Source of the DNA: CAZXNF01 sp050741255
GTDB taxonomy: Bacteria; Pseudomonadota; Gammaproteobacteria; Burkholderiales; SG8-41
Length of the DNA: 36,558 nucleotides
Direction of reading: 5' to 3'
Assembly (NCBI GenBank): GCA_050741255.1
Contig: JBOIEQ010000027.1
Coordinates: 1-36,558, forward strand
Within the stretch, counting starts at the first letter, position 1, and the number at the start of each line of letters is the position of its first letter. The position numbers and the translations under genes are program-made. The notes under the pieces were generated by a model. The model saw nothing but the letters and a program-made list of their open reading frames with translations. It was not told where the DNA came from and ran no database searches. Of this stretch, positions 7,908-14,938 are shown piece by piece.

Positions 7908-8894
7908 CTGAAGCGCGTCCCCCTCATCGCCCTGACCGCCGGCGAACCGGCCGGCATCGGTCCCGATCTCGCCGTGCAGGTTGCCGCGCGCGCGCGCGCG
8001 CGCGTCGTCGTCGTCGGCGATCGGGCGGTGCTGGCCGCGCGCGCGCGGCGGCATCGCGTGGCCTGGCAGCCGGCGGACTTCGCCGCGGACGGCCCCCGCC
8101 GGCGCGAGGCCCGACTCAGCGTGCTGCACGTACCGGTCGCCCGCGCCGTCACCCCCGGCCGGCTCGAGCCGGCGAATGCGCCGCACGTCATCGCCACGCT
8201 CGAGGCCGCGGCCGACGGCTGCCTCGCCAGGCGCTTCGACGCCATGGTCACCGCGCCCGTGCACAAGGGCGTCATCAACGACGCCGGCATCGCGTTCACC
8301 GGGCACACCGAATTCCTCGCCGCGCGCGCACGCGTGCCGCACGTGGTGATGCTGCTCGCCGGCCGCGGCCTGCGCGTGGCGCTCGCCACCACGCATCTGG
8401 CCCTGCAGGACGTGCCCGCCGCCATCACCCGGGACAGCCTCACCGCCACGCTGGAGGTGCTGGCGCACGATCTGCGCACCCGCTTCGGCTGCCGCCGGCC
8501 GCGCATCCTCGTCGCCGGGCTCAATCCGCACGCGGGCGAAGGCGGCCACTTCGGCCGCGAGGAGATCGACGTGATCGCCCCGGTGATCGCCCTGCTGCGC
8601 AAGCGCGGGATCGCCGTGGAAGGCCCGTTGCCGGCGGACACCTTGTTCAATCGCGACCAGCTGGCGCGCGCCGACTGCGTGCTGGCGATGTACCACGACC
8701 AGGGTCTGCCGGTGCTGAAGTACGCGAGCTTCGGGGCCGGCGTCAACGTCACGCTCGGGCTGCCGTTCGTGCGCACCTCGGTCGATCACGGCACGGCGCT
8801 CGACCTCGCCGCGGCGGGCGGACGTGGCGCTGATGCGGGCAGCCTGCGCACCGCTCTGGCGCTGGCCGTCACGCTCACCGCGCGGCGCCGCTAG
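7908..8894 (+). CDS. pdxA: 4-hydroxythreonine-4-phosphate dehydrogenase, with apparent CTG start
   Basis: A cytoplasmic, metal- and NAD-dependent dehydrogenase of the DXP-dependent pyridoxal-5'-phosphate pathway. Conserved stretches are visible: TAGEPAGIGPDLAVQ at the N-terminus, FTGHTEFLA, GLNPHAGEGGHFGREE and AMYHDQGLPVLKY, carrying the metal-binding His residues. Taken from CTG 7908 the protein is 328 residues, the normal length. No ATG, GTG or TTG in this frame lies between the surA stop and the first conserved motif. The next, GTG 7974, would delete the GEPAGIGP loop. GAGG at 7899-7902 sits 5 nt before the CTG. A (CG)10 tract begins at codon 26. A rare CUG start or a sequencing error are the options. 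Seven bases follow surA and five precede ksgA. Confidence 0.9.
   Translation: MKRVPLIALTAGEPAGIGPDLAVQVAARARARVVVVGDRAVLAARARRHRVAWQPADFAADGPRRREARLSVLHVPVARAVTPGRLEPANAPHVIATLEAAADGCLARRFDAMVTAPVHKGVINDAGIAFTGHTEFLAARARVPHVVMLLAGRGLRVALATTHLALQDVPAAITRDSLTATLEVLAHDLRTRFGCRRPRILVAGLNPHAGEGGHFGREEIDVIAPVIALLRKRGIAVEGPLPADTLFNRDQLARADCVLAMYHDQGLPVLKYASFGAGVNVTLGLPFVRTSVDHGTALDLAAAGGRGADAGSLRTALALAVTLTARRR
7985..8004. repeat. (CG)10 dinucleotide tract inside pdxA
   Basis: Twenty bases of uninterrupted alternating CG, encoding an Ala-Arg repeat in PdxA, followed at once by four TCG units. Such a tract can slip during replication and can adopt Z-form DNA; a one-unit change would shift the pdxA frame. 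Confidence 0.9.
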
Positions 8895-8899
8895 TCGCC

Positions 8900-9682
8900 A
8901 TGGGGGCCCACGTCCCCCGCAAGCGCTTCGGCCAGCATTTCCTCGTCGACGCGCACATCCTGTCGCGCATCGTCGACGCACTGGGCCCGCGGCCGGGTGA
9001 CCCCGTGATCGAAATCGGCCCCGGGCTGGGCGCGCTGACGCGGCCGCTCGTGGCCGCGCTCGGCCACCTCACGGCGATTGAACTCGACCGCGACCTCGCC
9101 GCCCGTCTGCGGGCGGAATTCCCGCCGGCGCAACTGACGCTGGTGGAAGCCGACGCATTGCAGGTGGATTTCGCGACGCTGGGCAGCGGTTTGCGGCTGG
9201 TGGGCAACCTGCCGTACAACATTTCGAGCCCGCTGCTGTTCCGCCTCGTGCCGTACCTGCCGCACCTGCGCGATGCGCACTTCATGCTGCAGCGGGAAGT
9301 CGTCGATCGCATGGCGGCGCCGCCCGGGGGCAAGGAATACGGCCGGTTGTCGGTGATGCTGCAGGCGCGGTTCGCCATCGAAAAACTGTTCGACGTACCG
9401 GCGGAGGCGTTCGATCCGCCGCCCAGGGTGGTATCGGCAGTGGTGCGCCTGACGCCGCTGGGTGCTGCGGCGCCCGCGATCGCCGACGAGGCAGTGTTTG
9501 CCCGCGCGGTGGCTGCCGCGTTCTCGCAGCGGCGCAAAACCCTGCGCAACGCCTGGAAACTGCTGCTGAGCGGGGACGAGATCGGCGCGCTGAACATCGA
9601 TCCCGGCGCGCGTGGCGAAACCGTGGCGGTGGAAGACTACGCGCGGGCGGCCAACTACCTCGCGGCGCGCGGCCCCCTTTGA
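8900..9682 (+). CDS. rsmA: 16S rRNA dimethyladenosine transferase (KsgA/RsmA)
   Basis: A 260-residue SAM-dependent methyltransferase that dimethylates two adjacent adenines in the 3' terminal helix of 16S rRNA during 30S assembly. Seen: the N-terminal KRFGQHFLVD; motif I VIEIGPGLGALTRPL; the acidic ribose-binding IELDRDL; the catalytic NLPYNISSPLLFRL (motif IV); and the C-terminal helical region with FSQRRKTLRNAWK. The ATG at 8900 is the only start that keeps KRFGQHF with family length. It closes the lptD-surA-pdxA-ksgA operon. A short stem (9672-9676 with 9683-9687) spans the stop codon and separates it from the convergent gloA, 16 bp away. Confidence 0.97.
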   Translation: MGAHVPRKRFGQHFLVDAHILSRIVDALGPRPGDPVIEIGPGLGALTRPLVAALGHLTAIELDRDLAARLRAEFPPAQLTLVEADALQVDFATLGSGLRLVGNLPYNISSPLLFRLVPYLPHLRDAHFMLQREVVDRMAAPPGGKEYGRLSVMLQARFAIEKLFDVPAEAFDPPPRVVSAVVRLTPLGAAAPAIADEAVFARAVAAAFSQRRKTLRNAWKLLLSGDEIGALNIDPGARGETVAVEDYARAANYLAARGPL

Positions 9683-9698
9683 GGGGCGGCGCAGAGGG

Positions 9699-10082
9699 CT
9701 AACGACCCTGCACGAACTCCAGCTTGTAGCCGTCGGGGTCCTCGACGAAGGCGATCACGGTCTTGCCGTGCTTCATCGGCCCCGCTTCGCGGGTGACCTT
9801 GCCGCCGCGTTTTTTGACTTCCTCGCAGGCCTTGTAGGCGTCGTCGACCGCCAGCGCGAGGTGACCGAAGCCCGTGCCCAGGTCGTAAGCCTTGGTGTCC
9901 CAGTTGTGCGTGAGCTCCACCACCGCCGCCTTCGTTTCGTCCTCATAGCCGACGAAGGCGTTGGTGAAACGCCCTTCCGGATAATCGCTGCGCCGCAAGA
10001 GCCGCATGCCGAGCACTTCAGTATAAAACTTGATCGAACGGTCGAGATCGACGACCCGGATCATGGTGTGCAGGATGCGCAT
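9699..10082 (-). CDS. gloA: Lactoylglutathione lyase (glyoxalase I)
   Basis: A 127-residue enzyme that isomerises the methylglyoxal-glutathione hemithioacetal to S-lactoylglutathione in the cytoplasm. All four metal ligands of the E. coli Ni-type enzyme are found at the same numbers: His5 (RILHTMIRV), Glu56 (AVVELTHN), His74 (GFGHLAL) and Glu122 (YKLEFVQ). The length lacks the insertions of the Zn-type enzymes, so a Ni/Co form is likely. It begins 9 bp after the rubredoxin stop, with AAGAGG as ribosome site, so the two are probably one transcript. It is convergent with ksgA. Confidence 0.96.
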   Translation of the reverse strand: MRILHTMIRVVDLDRSIKFYTEVLGMRLLRRSDYPEGRFTNAFVGYEDETKAAVVELTHNWDTKAYDLGTGFGHLALAVDDAYKACEEVKKRGGKVTREAGPMKHGKTVIAFVEDPDGYKLEFVQGR

Positions 10083-10091
10083 GACGGCCTC

Positions 10092-10277
10092 TTATATTTC
10101 CACCATCTCGAAGTCTTCCTTGCGCGCGCCGCATTCCGGACAGGTCCAGTTGACCGGCACGTCCTTCCACAGCGTGCCGGGGGCGATGCCTTCGCCCGGC
10201 AGTCCGGCGGCTTCATCGTAAATCCACCCGCAGATGAGACACATGTAGGCTTTATGGACGCTGGGTTCGGTGGTCAT
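10092..10277 (-). CDS. rubA: Rubredoxin
   Basis: A 61-residue one-iron electron carrier. The two iron-binding loops are CLICGW (with YMC before) and CPECGARKEDF, separated by the usual spacing and by YDEAAGLPGEGIAPGTLW and the conserved VNWTCP. The frame stays open upstream, but the ATG at 10277 gives the family length of roughly 55-62 residues. It is probably co-transcribed with gloA, whose start is 9 bp on, and is divergent from thiD. The electron partner cannot be inferred here; a rubredoxin beside thiD is recalled as a common betaproteobacterial arrangement with no known functional link. Confidence 0.95.
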   Translation of the reverse strand: MTTEPSVHKAYMCLICGWIYDEAAGLPGEGIAPGTLWKDVPVNWTCPECGARKEDFEMVEI

Positions 10278-10387
10278 GAGAGATTCGAGAGTGGCGAAAG
10301 CGGTGAACGGGGCAAACGCGAAGAAAGTAACCATTGCCTGCAGGGAAAAACGCCCGGCGCCGCGCACGGAGGGCGGCGGCATTCGGC

Positions 10388-10393
10388 TACAAT
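10388..10393 (+). promoter_or_regulatory. Possible -10 hexamer (TACAAT) for thiD-thiE-hemL
   Basis: TACAAT followed by CGCGAC, the same -10-like context seen before aroK. Predicted transcription would start near 10400, leaving a leader of about 93 nt that is pyrimidine-rich and too short for a TPP riboswitch. No -35 was recognised. The rest of the 215-bp rubredoxin-thiD gap shows nothing clear. Confidence 0.4.
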
Positions 10394-10492
10394 CGCGACG
10401 CATTCTAGCCGATCCCGCCCCTTGCCTCCGGCCCTCTCCCCACGATTCCCAGACCGCGCGCCGGTGCCGCCGCCGTCACGCCGCCTGCCCGC

Positions 10493-11338
10493 ATGAGCGA
10501 TCCCGCTGCCGCTGCGCCGCCGCTCGTGCTCGTCTTTGCGGCCACCGATCCCAGCGGCGGCGCCGGCCTGCAGGCGGATTTGCTCACGCTGGCGGCCATG
10601 GGCTGCCACCCGCTGTCGGTGGTGACGGCCACCACCATCCAGGACACGCTGGGCGTGGAGGACGTGCAGCCGCTGGACGCGGAATGGGTCGCCGACCAGG
10701 CGCGCTGCGTGCTCGAGGACATGCCGGTCGCTGCGTTCAAGATCGGCGTGCTGGGCAGCATGGAAACGGTGGCGGCGATCGCCGAGGTCGTATCCGATTA
10801 CCCGGAGGTACCGCTGGTTCTGGATCCGGTGCTGGCGTCGGGACGTGGCGACAGCTTCGCCAGCGAGGATCTGATCGCGGCGCTGAAGGAACTGCTGATT
10901 CCGCAGACCACCATCCTCACGCCCAACAGTCTGGAAGCGCGGCGGCTCGCCGCCCACGATCCCGACGAGCACGAAGAACTCGATCCCGCCGAATGCGCGC
11001 GCCGCCTGCTCGCCACCGGCTGCGAGTACGTGCTGGTCACCGGCACGCACGAGAACACGCCCAAGGTCATCAACACGCTCTACGGCCCCGACGGCGTGGT
11101 GCGCACCGACAGCTGGGAGCGGCTGCCAGGCACGTACCACGGCTCCGGCTGCACGCTCGCCTCCGCGCTCGCCGCCACGCTGGCCAATGGGCTGGCGGTA
11201 CCCGACGCCGTGAAGGACGCACAGGAATACACGTGGCAGACCCTGAAAGCGGCGTTCCGTCCGGGAATGGGCCAGTACATTCCGGACCGGCTGTTCTGGG
11301 CGCGCGAAGACGATGAGACCGACAAGCCCGGCGCCTGA
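10493..11338 (+). CDS. thiD: Hydroxymethylpyrimidine/phosphomethylpyrimidine kinase
   Basis: A 281-residue ribokinase-fold enzyme that phosphorylates HMP and HMP-phosphate to the pyrophosphate used by ThiE. Seen: ATDPSGGAGLQADLLT near the N-terminus (substrate binding), VLDPVLASGRGDSF in the middle, LTPNSLEARRL, and the anion hole with catalytic Asp region GSGCTLASALAA. The C-terminal PGMGQYIPDRLFWA is typical of betaproteobacterial ThiD. The ATG at 10493 gives the expected start just before the first beta strand. The thiE start lies inside its last 26 bp, so the two are coupled. No TPP riboswitch was seen upstream. Confidence 0.96.
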   Translation: MSDPAAAAPPLVLVFAATDPSGGAGLQADLLTLAAMGCHPLSVVTATTIQDTLGVEDVQPLDAEWVADQARCVLEDMPVAAFKIGVLGSMETVAAIAEVVSDYPEVPLVLDPVLASGRGDSFASEDLIAALKELLIPQTTILTPNSLEARRLAAHDPDEHEELDPAECARRLLATGCEYVLVTGTHENTPKVINTLYGPDGVVRTDSWERLPGTYHGSGCTLASALAATLANGLAVPDAVKDAQEYTWQTLKAAFRPGMGQYIPDRLFWAREDDETDKPGA

Positions 11339-11963
11339 GCGTTTGCACGGCCTGTACGCCATCACCCCGGAAATCGAAGACACGGGGACGCTCGCGCAAC
11401 GGGTCGCCGACGCCATTGCCGGTGGCGCGCGCATGGTTCAGTACCGGCACAAGACCGCCACGCCCGTGCTACGCCGCACACAGGCCGAGGCCCTGCTCGC
11501 CGTTTGTCGCCGCGCCGGCGTGCCGCTGATCATCAACGACGATCTCGCGCTCGCGCTTGAACTCGACGCGGATGGCGTGCATCTCGGCCGTGACGACGGC
11601 GATACCGCGGCCGCGCGCCGGCAACTCGGCCCGCGGCGCCTGCTCGGCATCTCCTGCTACAACGAACTCGACCGTGCCGTCGCCGCGCAGGCCGCGGGCG
11701 CCGATTACCTGGCCTTCGGCGCCGTCTATCCGTCGCGCATCAAACCCGGCGCGGTGCATGCGCCGCTCGCCTTGTTCGCCACGGCACGCGCCCGTTTTCC
11801 CCAGCCGCTGGTCGCCATCGGCGGCATCACCGCCGACAATGCTCGCGCGGTGATCGACGCCGGCGCCGATGCACTCGCGGTCGTGTCCGCGGTGTTCGAT
11901 CCCGCCGACACGCGCGCGGCCGCGGCACGCATCGCCGGACTTTTTGCAAAGACCTCCGCATGA
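11313..11963 (+). CDS. thiE: Thiamine-phosphate synthase
   Basis: A 216-residue TIM-barrel enzyme joining HMP-pyrophosphate and the thiazole phosphate into thiamine phosphate. Seen: LYAITPE at strand 1; the pyrophosphate-binding VQYRHKT; LIINDDLALALELDADGVHLG; GISCYNE; the thiazole-binding YLAFGAVYPSRIKPGA; and the phosphate-binding VAIGGITADNARAVIDAGADALAVVS. The ATG at 11313 overlaps thiD by 26 bp; a TTG at 11343, just after the thiD stop, would remove ten non-conserved residues and is an alternative. The stop overlaps hemL as ATGA. Confidence 0.95.
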   Translation: MRPTSPAPERLHGLYAITPEIEDTGTLAQRVADAIAGGARMVQYRHKTATPVLRRTQAEALLAVCRRAGVPLIINDDLALALELDADGVHLGRDDGDTAAARRQLGPRRLLGISCYNELDRAVAAQAAGADYLAFGAVYPSRIKPGAVHAPLALFATARARFPQPLVAIGGITADNARAVIDAGADALAVVSAVFDPADTRAAAARIAGLFAKTSA

Positions 11964-13246
11964 CTTCCCGCAACGAAACCCTCTTCGCCCAGGCCCAGCA
12001 GGTCATTCCCGCCGGCGTCAATTCGCCGGTCCGCGCGTTCCGCTCGGTGGGCGGCACGCCGCGCTTCTTCGCGCGCGGGGCGGGGGCCCATATGTGGGAC
12101 GCCGACGGCAAGCGCTATCTCGACTACGTCGGCTCATGGGGCCCGCTCATCCTCGGCCATGCGCACCCCGCAGTCATCGCGGCCGTGCAACGGACGGCGG
12201 CCGACGGATTGTCCTTCGGCGCGCCCACCGCCCTCGAAGTCGAGATGGCCGAACTGCTGATCCGGCGCCTGCCGTCGCTGGAACTCGTGCGGCTGGTGAG
12301 TTCCGGCACCGAGGCCACCATGAGCGCGGTGCGGCTCGCGCGCGGCTACACGGGGCGCGACACGCTGGTGAAATTCGAAGGCTGCTACCACGGCCATGCC
12401 GACGCCCTGCTGGTGAAGGCCGGCTCCGGCGCGCTCACCTTCGGCAATCCCAGTTCGGCCGGCGTGCCGGCAGGCGCCGCCGCCAACACGCTAGTGCTCG
12501 ACTACAACGACACCGACGGCCTCGAACGCGCCTTCGCGCGCGAGGGCGACCGTATCGCCGGCGTCATCGTCGAACCGGTCGCCGGCAACATGAACATGAT
12601 CCTGCCCGCGCCGGGCTTTCTGGAAACACTGCGGGCGCTGTGCACGAAGCACGGCGCGGTGCTGATTTTCGACGAGGTGATGACGGGCTTCCGTGTGGGT
12701 CCGCGCGGCGCGCAGGGCGTCTACAACATCACACCGGACCTGACGACCTTGGGCAAGGTCATCGGCGGCGGGCTACCGGTGGCGGCCTTCGGCGGCCGGC
12801 GCGACATCATGCAGAAAATATCGCCGCTCGGTCCCGTCTACCAGGCTGGCACGCTGTCCGGGAATCCGGTGGCGGTGGCGGCGGGTCTCGCGACGCTGAA
12901 GCAGATGGAGGCGCCGGGATTCTTCGACCGCCTCGGCGCGACCACGCGCGCACTCACCGACGGTCTCGTGGCGACCGCGCAGCGCCACGGCATCGCCTTC
13001 AGCGCGCAATCTCTCGGCGGCATGTTCGGCCTCTATTTCCGGGCCGCAGCGCCGTGCAGTTACGCGGAGGTGATGACGAGCGGCCAGGACCGCTTCGGTC
13101 GGTTTTTCCACGCCATGCTGGACGCGGGCGTGTATCTGGCGCCGTCGGCCTTCGAGGCCGGCTTCGTGTCCGCCGCGCATACCGAGGCGGACATCGCGGA
13201 AACGCTGGCGGCCGCCGATCGTGCGCTGGCGGGGCTGCAGAAATAA
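11960..13246 (+). CDS. hemL: Glutamate-1-semialdehyde 2,1-aminomutase
   Basis: A 428-residue PLP enzyme that converts glutamate-1-semialdehyde into 5-aminolevulinate, the C5 route into haem. Seen: NSPVRAFRSVGG near the N-terminus; YVGSWGPLILGHAHP; the PLP-phosphate region SSGTEATMSAVRLAR; IFDEVMTGFRV; and the Schiff-base Lys266 in TLGKVIGGGLPVAA (E. coli Lys265). The start overlaps the thiE stop by ATGA. It is the third haem-related gene of the window together with hemB and hemE, though each lies in a different transcription unit. A strong two-way hairpin follows the stop. Confidence 0.97.
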   Translation: MTSRNETLFAQAQQVIPAGVNSPVRAFRSVGGTPRFFARGAGAHMWDADGKRYLDYVGSWGPLILGHAHPAVIAAVQRTAADGLSFGAPTALEVEMAELLIRRLPSLELVRLVSSGTEATMSAVRLARGYTGRDTLVKFEGCYHGHADALLVKAGSGALTFGNPSSAGVPAGAAANTLVLDYNDTDGLERAFAREGDRIAGVIVEPVAGNMNMILPAPGFLETLRALCTKHGAVLIFDEVMTGFRVGPRGAQGVYNITPDLTTLGKVIGGGLPVAAFGGRRDIMQKISPLGPVYQAGTLSGNPVAVAAGLATLKQMEAPGFFDRLGATTRALTDGLVATAQRHGIAFSAQSLGGMFGLYFRAAAPCSYAEVMTSGQDRFGRFFHAMLDAGVYLAPSAFEAGFVSAAHTEADIAETLAAADRALAGLQK

Positions 13247-13255
13247 CGCGCACAA

Positions 13256-13281
13256 AAAAGGGGGACCGCAGTCACCCTTTT
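13256..13281. terminator. Bidirectional hairpin terminator between hemL and cytochrome c4 gene
   Basis: Eleven-base arms, 13256-13266 and 13271-13281, pair with a single G-A mismatch around a CGCA loop. The outer pairs are AAAA/TTTT, so either strand ends in a run of U after a GC core. It lies between convergent genes, as a shared terminator should. Confidence 0.85.
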
Positions 13282-13304
13282 CAGCACGGGCAGAGGCCTG
13301 CCGG

Positions 13305-13970
13305 TCAACGCAGCCCGGCGAGGTATTCGGCCACCGCTTTGATCTCCTGATCGCTCAGCCTGGCGGCCACCGCGCGCATCATCTGGTTCGGATCGTTGGA
13401 CCGCTCACCCGAACGGAAGGCCTGCAACTGGGCGATGGTGTACTCCGTGTGCTGGCCGGCCAGCCGCGGGAATTGCGCAGGCAGGCCCGCGCCGTTCGGC
13501 GAATGGCAGGAACTGCAGGCCGCGACGCCCTTGGCCATGATGCCGCCCCGGTAGATCGCCTGGCCCTGTTTAGCCAGTGCCGCATCCTTGGCCGTGCGCG
13601 CTTTTGGTTTTTGCTTCGCGTAGAAGGCCGCGAGGTTCCGCATGTCTTCCGCCGACTGGCTGGAAATCATGCCCATCATGACGGCGCTTTTGCGCTTGCC
13701 GCTCTTGAAGTCGGCCAGTTGCTTGGCGGTGTAGTCCGCGATCTGGCCCGCGAGGATGGGGTTGGCGGGAATCAGGCTGTTGCCGTCGGCCGCATGGCAG
13801 GCCGCGCACACCTGGTTGGCGATGCTCTCCGCCTTGGCAGGATCGCCCCGGCCGGCCGCCGCTTCCGCCGCCCGTGCTTCCGGGCCGGCCACCGCCAACA
13901 GCATCGCCGCCGCCCCGACGACGACGCCCGTCAGAAAACGGCTCCGCGTGGCGGTCATCAAGGCGTCCAT
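13305..13970 (-). CDS. Diheme cytochrome c4
   Basis: A 221-residue periplasmic or membrane-attached electron carrier between the bc1 complex and terminal oxidases. The signal peptide runs to about ARA(34)|A35. There are two covalent haem sites, CAACH at 55-59 and CSSCH at 152-156, each followed by a homologous class I cytochrome domain (ILAGQIADYTAKQLADFKSG and RLAGQHTEYTIAQLQAFRSG), which shows internal duplication. Candidate distal Met ligands are in MMGMIS and NQMMRAVAARLS. The ATG at 13970 was chosen over 13997 because AGGGGA lies just upstream; MTAT at 13958 is another option. It is divergent from engB. Confidence 0.93.
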   Translation of the reverse strand: MDALMTATRSRFLTGVVVGAAAMLLAVAGPEARAAEAAAGRGDPAKAESIANQVCAACHAADGNSLIPANPILAGQIADYTAKQLADFKSGKRKSAVMMGMISSQSAEDMRNLAAFYAKQKPKARTAKDAALAKQGQAIYRGGIMAKGVAACSSCHSPNGAGLPAQFPRLAGQHTEYTIAQLQAFRSGERSNDPNQMMRAVAARLSDQEIKAVAEYLAGLR

Positions 13971-14017
13971 GGTCCCCTGTTTTACTGCGCGCGGCATGCC
14001 TGCTCCCGACGTTCGGT

Positions 14018-14023
14018 TATGAT
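14018..14023 (+). promoter_or_regulatory. Possible -10 hexamer (TATGAT) for engB
   Basis: TATGAT ends 7 bp before the ATG at 14031. Transcription would start at or next to that ATG, so the engB message may be leaderless. No -35 match was found. Confidence 0.45.
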
Positions 14024-14030
14024 CGAAAAG

Positions 14031-14753
14031 ATGCGCATTTTACAAGAACGCCGCGCCAAGGTGTCGCGGGCCGAAGTGGCTGCCGCGCGCGACCCCGCCT
14101 TGCAGCTTTTCGCGCGCGCGCAATTCCGTACCTCGGTCGCCGAACTGGTGCAGTTGCCGCCGCCGGCCGGCCGTGAAGTGGCGTTCGCCGGTCGCTCCAA
14201 TGCTGGCAAATCCAGCGCGCTCAATGCCCTGGCCCGGCGCAAGAATCTCGCATTCGCGAGCAAAACCCCCGGCCGCACGCAGCTCATCAACCTGTTCGAC
14301 CTGGACGAGGCCTGCGCCGTGGTCGATCTGCCCGGCTACGGCTACGCCGCCGCGCCGGGTGAAGTGCGCGACGGCTGGCAGGTGCTGGTCGGCGGCTACC
14401 TCGCCGAGCGCGCGAATCTCGCCGGGCTGATGCTGTTGATGGACGCCCGGCATCCGCTCACGCCGCTCGACAAACAGCTGCTCGCCTGGTTCGCGCCGCG
14501 CGGCCTGCCCGTCCATGTACTGCTCACGAAAGCGGACAAACTGACGCCCCGGCAATCCCGCGAAGCGCTGGTGACGGCCCGTGCCGCATTGTCCGCGCTG
14601 CTGCCGCAGGCCACGCTGCAACTCTTCTCGAGTCTGGCGAAAACCGGTATCGTCGAAGCGGCACAGCGGGTTGCGGCCTGGCTGCGGCCCCTGGAGTTTC
14701 AGGAACCGCAGCCGGACGCAGGACATAAAAAACCCCCGGTTAAAGGGGAGTAA
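14031..14753 (+). CDS. engB: Ribosome-biogenesis GTPase EngB (YihA/YsxC)
   Basis: A cytoplasmic TRAFAC GTPase needed for late 50S assembly, 240 residues from this start. G-motifs in order: G1 GRSNAGKSS at 54-62; G2 with KTPGRTQLINLF; G3 DLPGYGYA; G4 TKADKL; G5 FSSL. The family usually starts close to FARAQFRTSVAELVQLP, so about 25 residues here are a non-conserved N-terminal extension. The ATG at 14019 lies inside the likely -10 box, so 14031 is preferred; GTG 14076 or TTG 14100 are other options, none with a clear ribosome site. The stop codon lies inside a strong hairpin that opens the hemB leader region. Confidence 0.92.
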   Translation: MRILQERRAKVSRAEVAAARDPALQLFARAQFRTSVAELVQLPPPAGREVAFAGRSNAGKSSALNALARRKNLAFASKTPGRTQLINLFDLDEACAVVDLPGYGYAAAPGEVRDGWQVLVGGYLAERANLAGLMLLMDARHPLTPLDKQLLAWFAPRGLPVHVLLTKADKLTPRQSREALVTARAALSALLPQATLQLFSSLAKTGIVEAAQRVAAWLRPLEFQEPQPDAGHKKPPVKGE

Positions 14754-14763
14754 ACCGGGGGTT
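14725..14763 (-). terminator. Strong hairpin with U-run for minus-strand transcription
   Basis: Arms AACCCCCGGTT (14731-14741) and AACCGGGGGTT (14753-14763) form a perfect 11-bp stem. Read on the minus strand the stem ends in six T. On the plus strand no U-run follows. It could stop antisense transcription entering from the minus-strand ponA unit, or be the first stem of the hemB leader. Confidence 0.6.
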
Positions 14764-14902
14764 AAAGCCTTAAGAATTAAGGCTCCCGCTCAGGGAGGTG
14801 AAGCGGGAGACGATGGGGACATCGTCCACTCTTATGACGCGCTGCCGCGACGTAAGTTCCCGCGTCTTGCCGCCCACCGGCCCGTCCCGGTTTTTTATTT
14901 TT
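14731..14902 (+). ncRNA. Structured hemB leader RNA or small RNA (candidate)
   Basis: Four successive perfect stems are visible: 14731-14741 with 14753-14763 (11 bp); 14766-14773 with 14777-14784 (8 bp, loop GAA); 14783-14790 with 14802-14809 (8 bp); and 14809-14815 with 14820-14826 (7 bp, GGGA tetraloop of GNRA type). Stem 3 carries AGGGAGGTGA, a near-perfect Shine-Dalgarno, in its loop. A further stem, GACGCG 14836-14841 with 14861-14866, precedes a terminator-like hairpin and U-run ending at 14902. hemB starts 36 nt later. A hemB-associated RNA motif has been reported from betaproteobacterial comparative genomics (from memory, not checked). It may be a cis-acting attenuator or a separate RNA; no promoter was recognised. 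Confidence 0.6.
14876..14902 (+). terminator. Terminator-like hairpin and U-run before hemB
   Basis: ACCGG (14876-14880) pairs with CCGGT (14887-14891) and is followed by TTTTTATTTTT. The stem is short, 5 bp, so termination may be partial. It sits only 36 nt before the hemB start, which fits attenuation or the end of a small RNA. Confidence 0.5.
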
Positions 14903-14938
14903 AATCAATCTCTTATCACCATCAGGCGCTGCGAGATC

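Noticed and set aside
7974..8894. Shorter PdxA starting at GTG 7974
   Set aside because: This start would remove the conserved GEPAGIGPDL loop.
10394..10492. TPP riboswitch before thiD
   Set aside because: The predicted leader is about 93 nt, pyrimidine-rich, and lacks the CUGAGA and other conserved thi-box segments.
13221..14018. Upstream extension of the engB frame across the cytochrome c4 gene
   Set aside because: It is antisense to a gene with signal peptide and two CXXCH motifs; EngB proteins are about 200-240 residues.
14798..14938. N-terminal extension of HemB from GTG 14798 or ATG 14813
   Set aside because: It would translate the leader hairpins and U-run, and HemB proteins start close to the Arg-rich segment at 14939; reported only as a possible leader.
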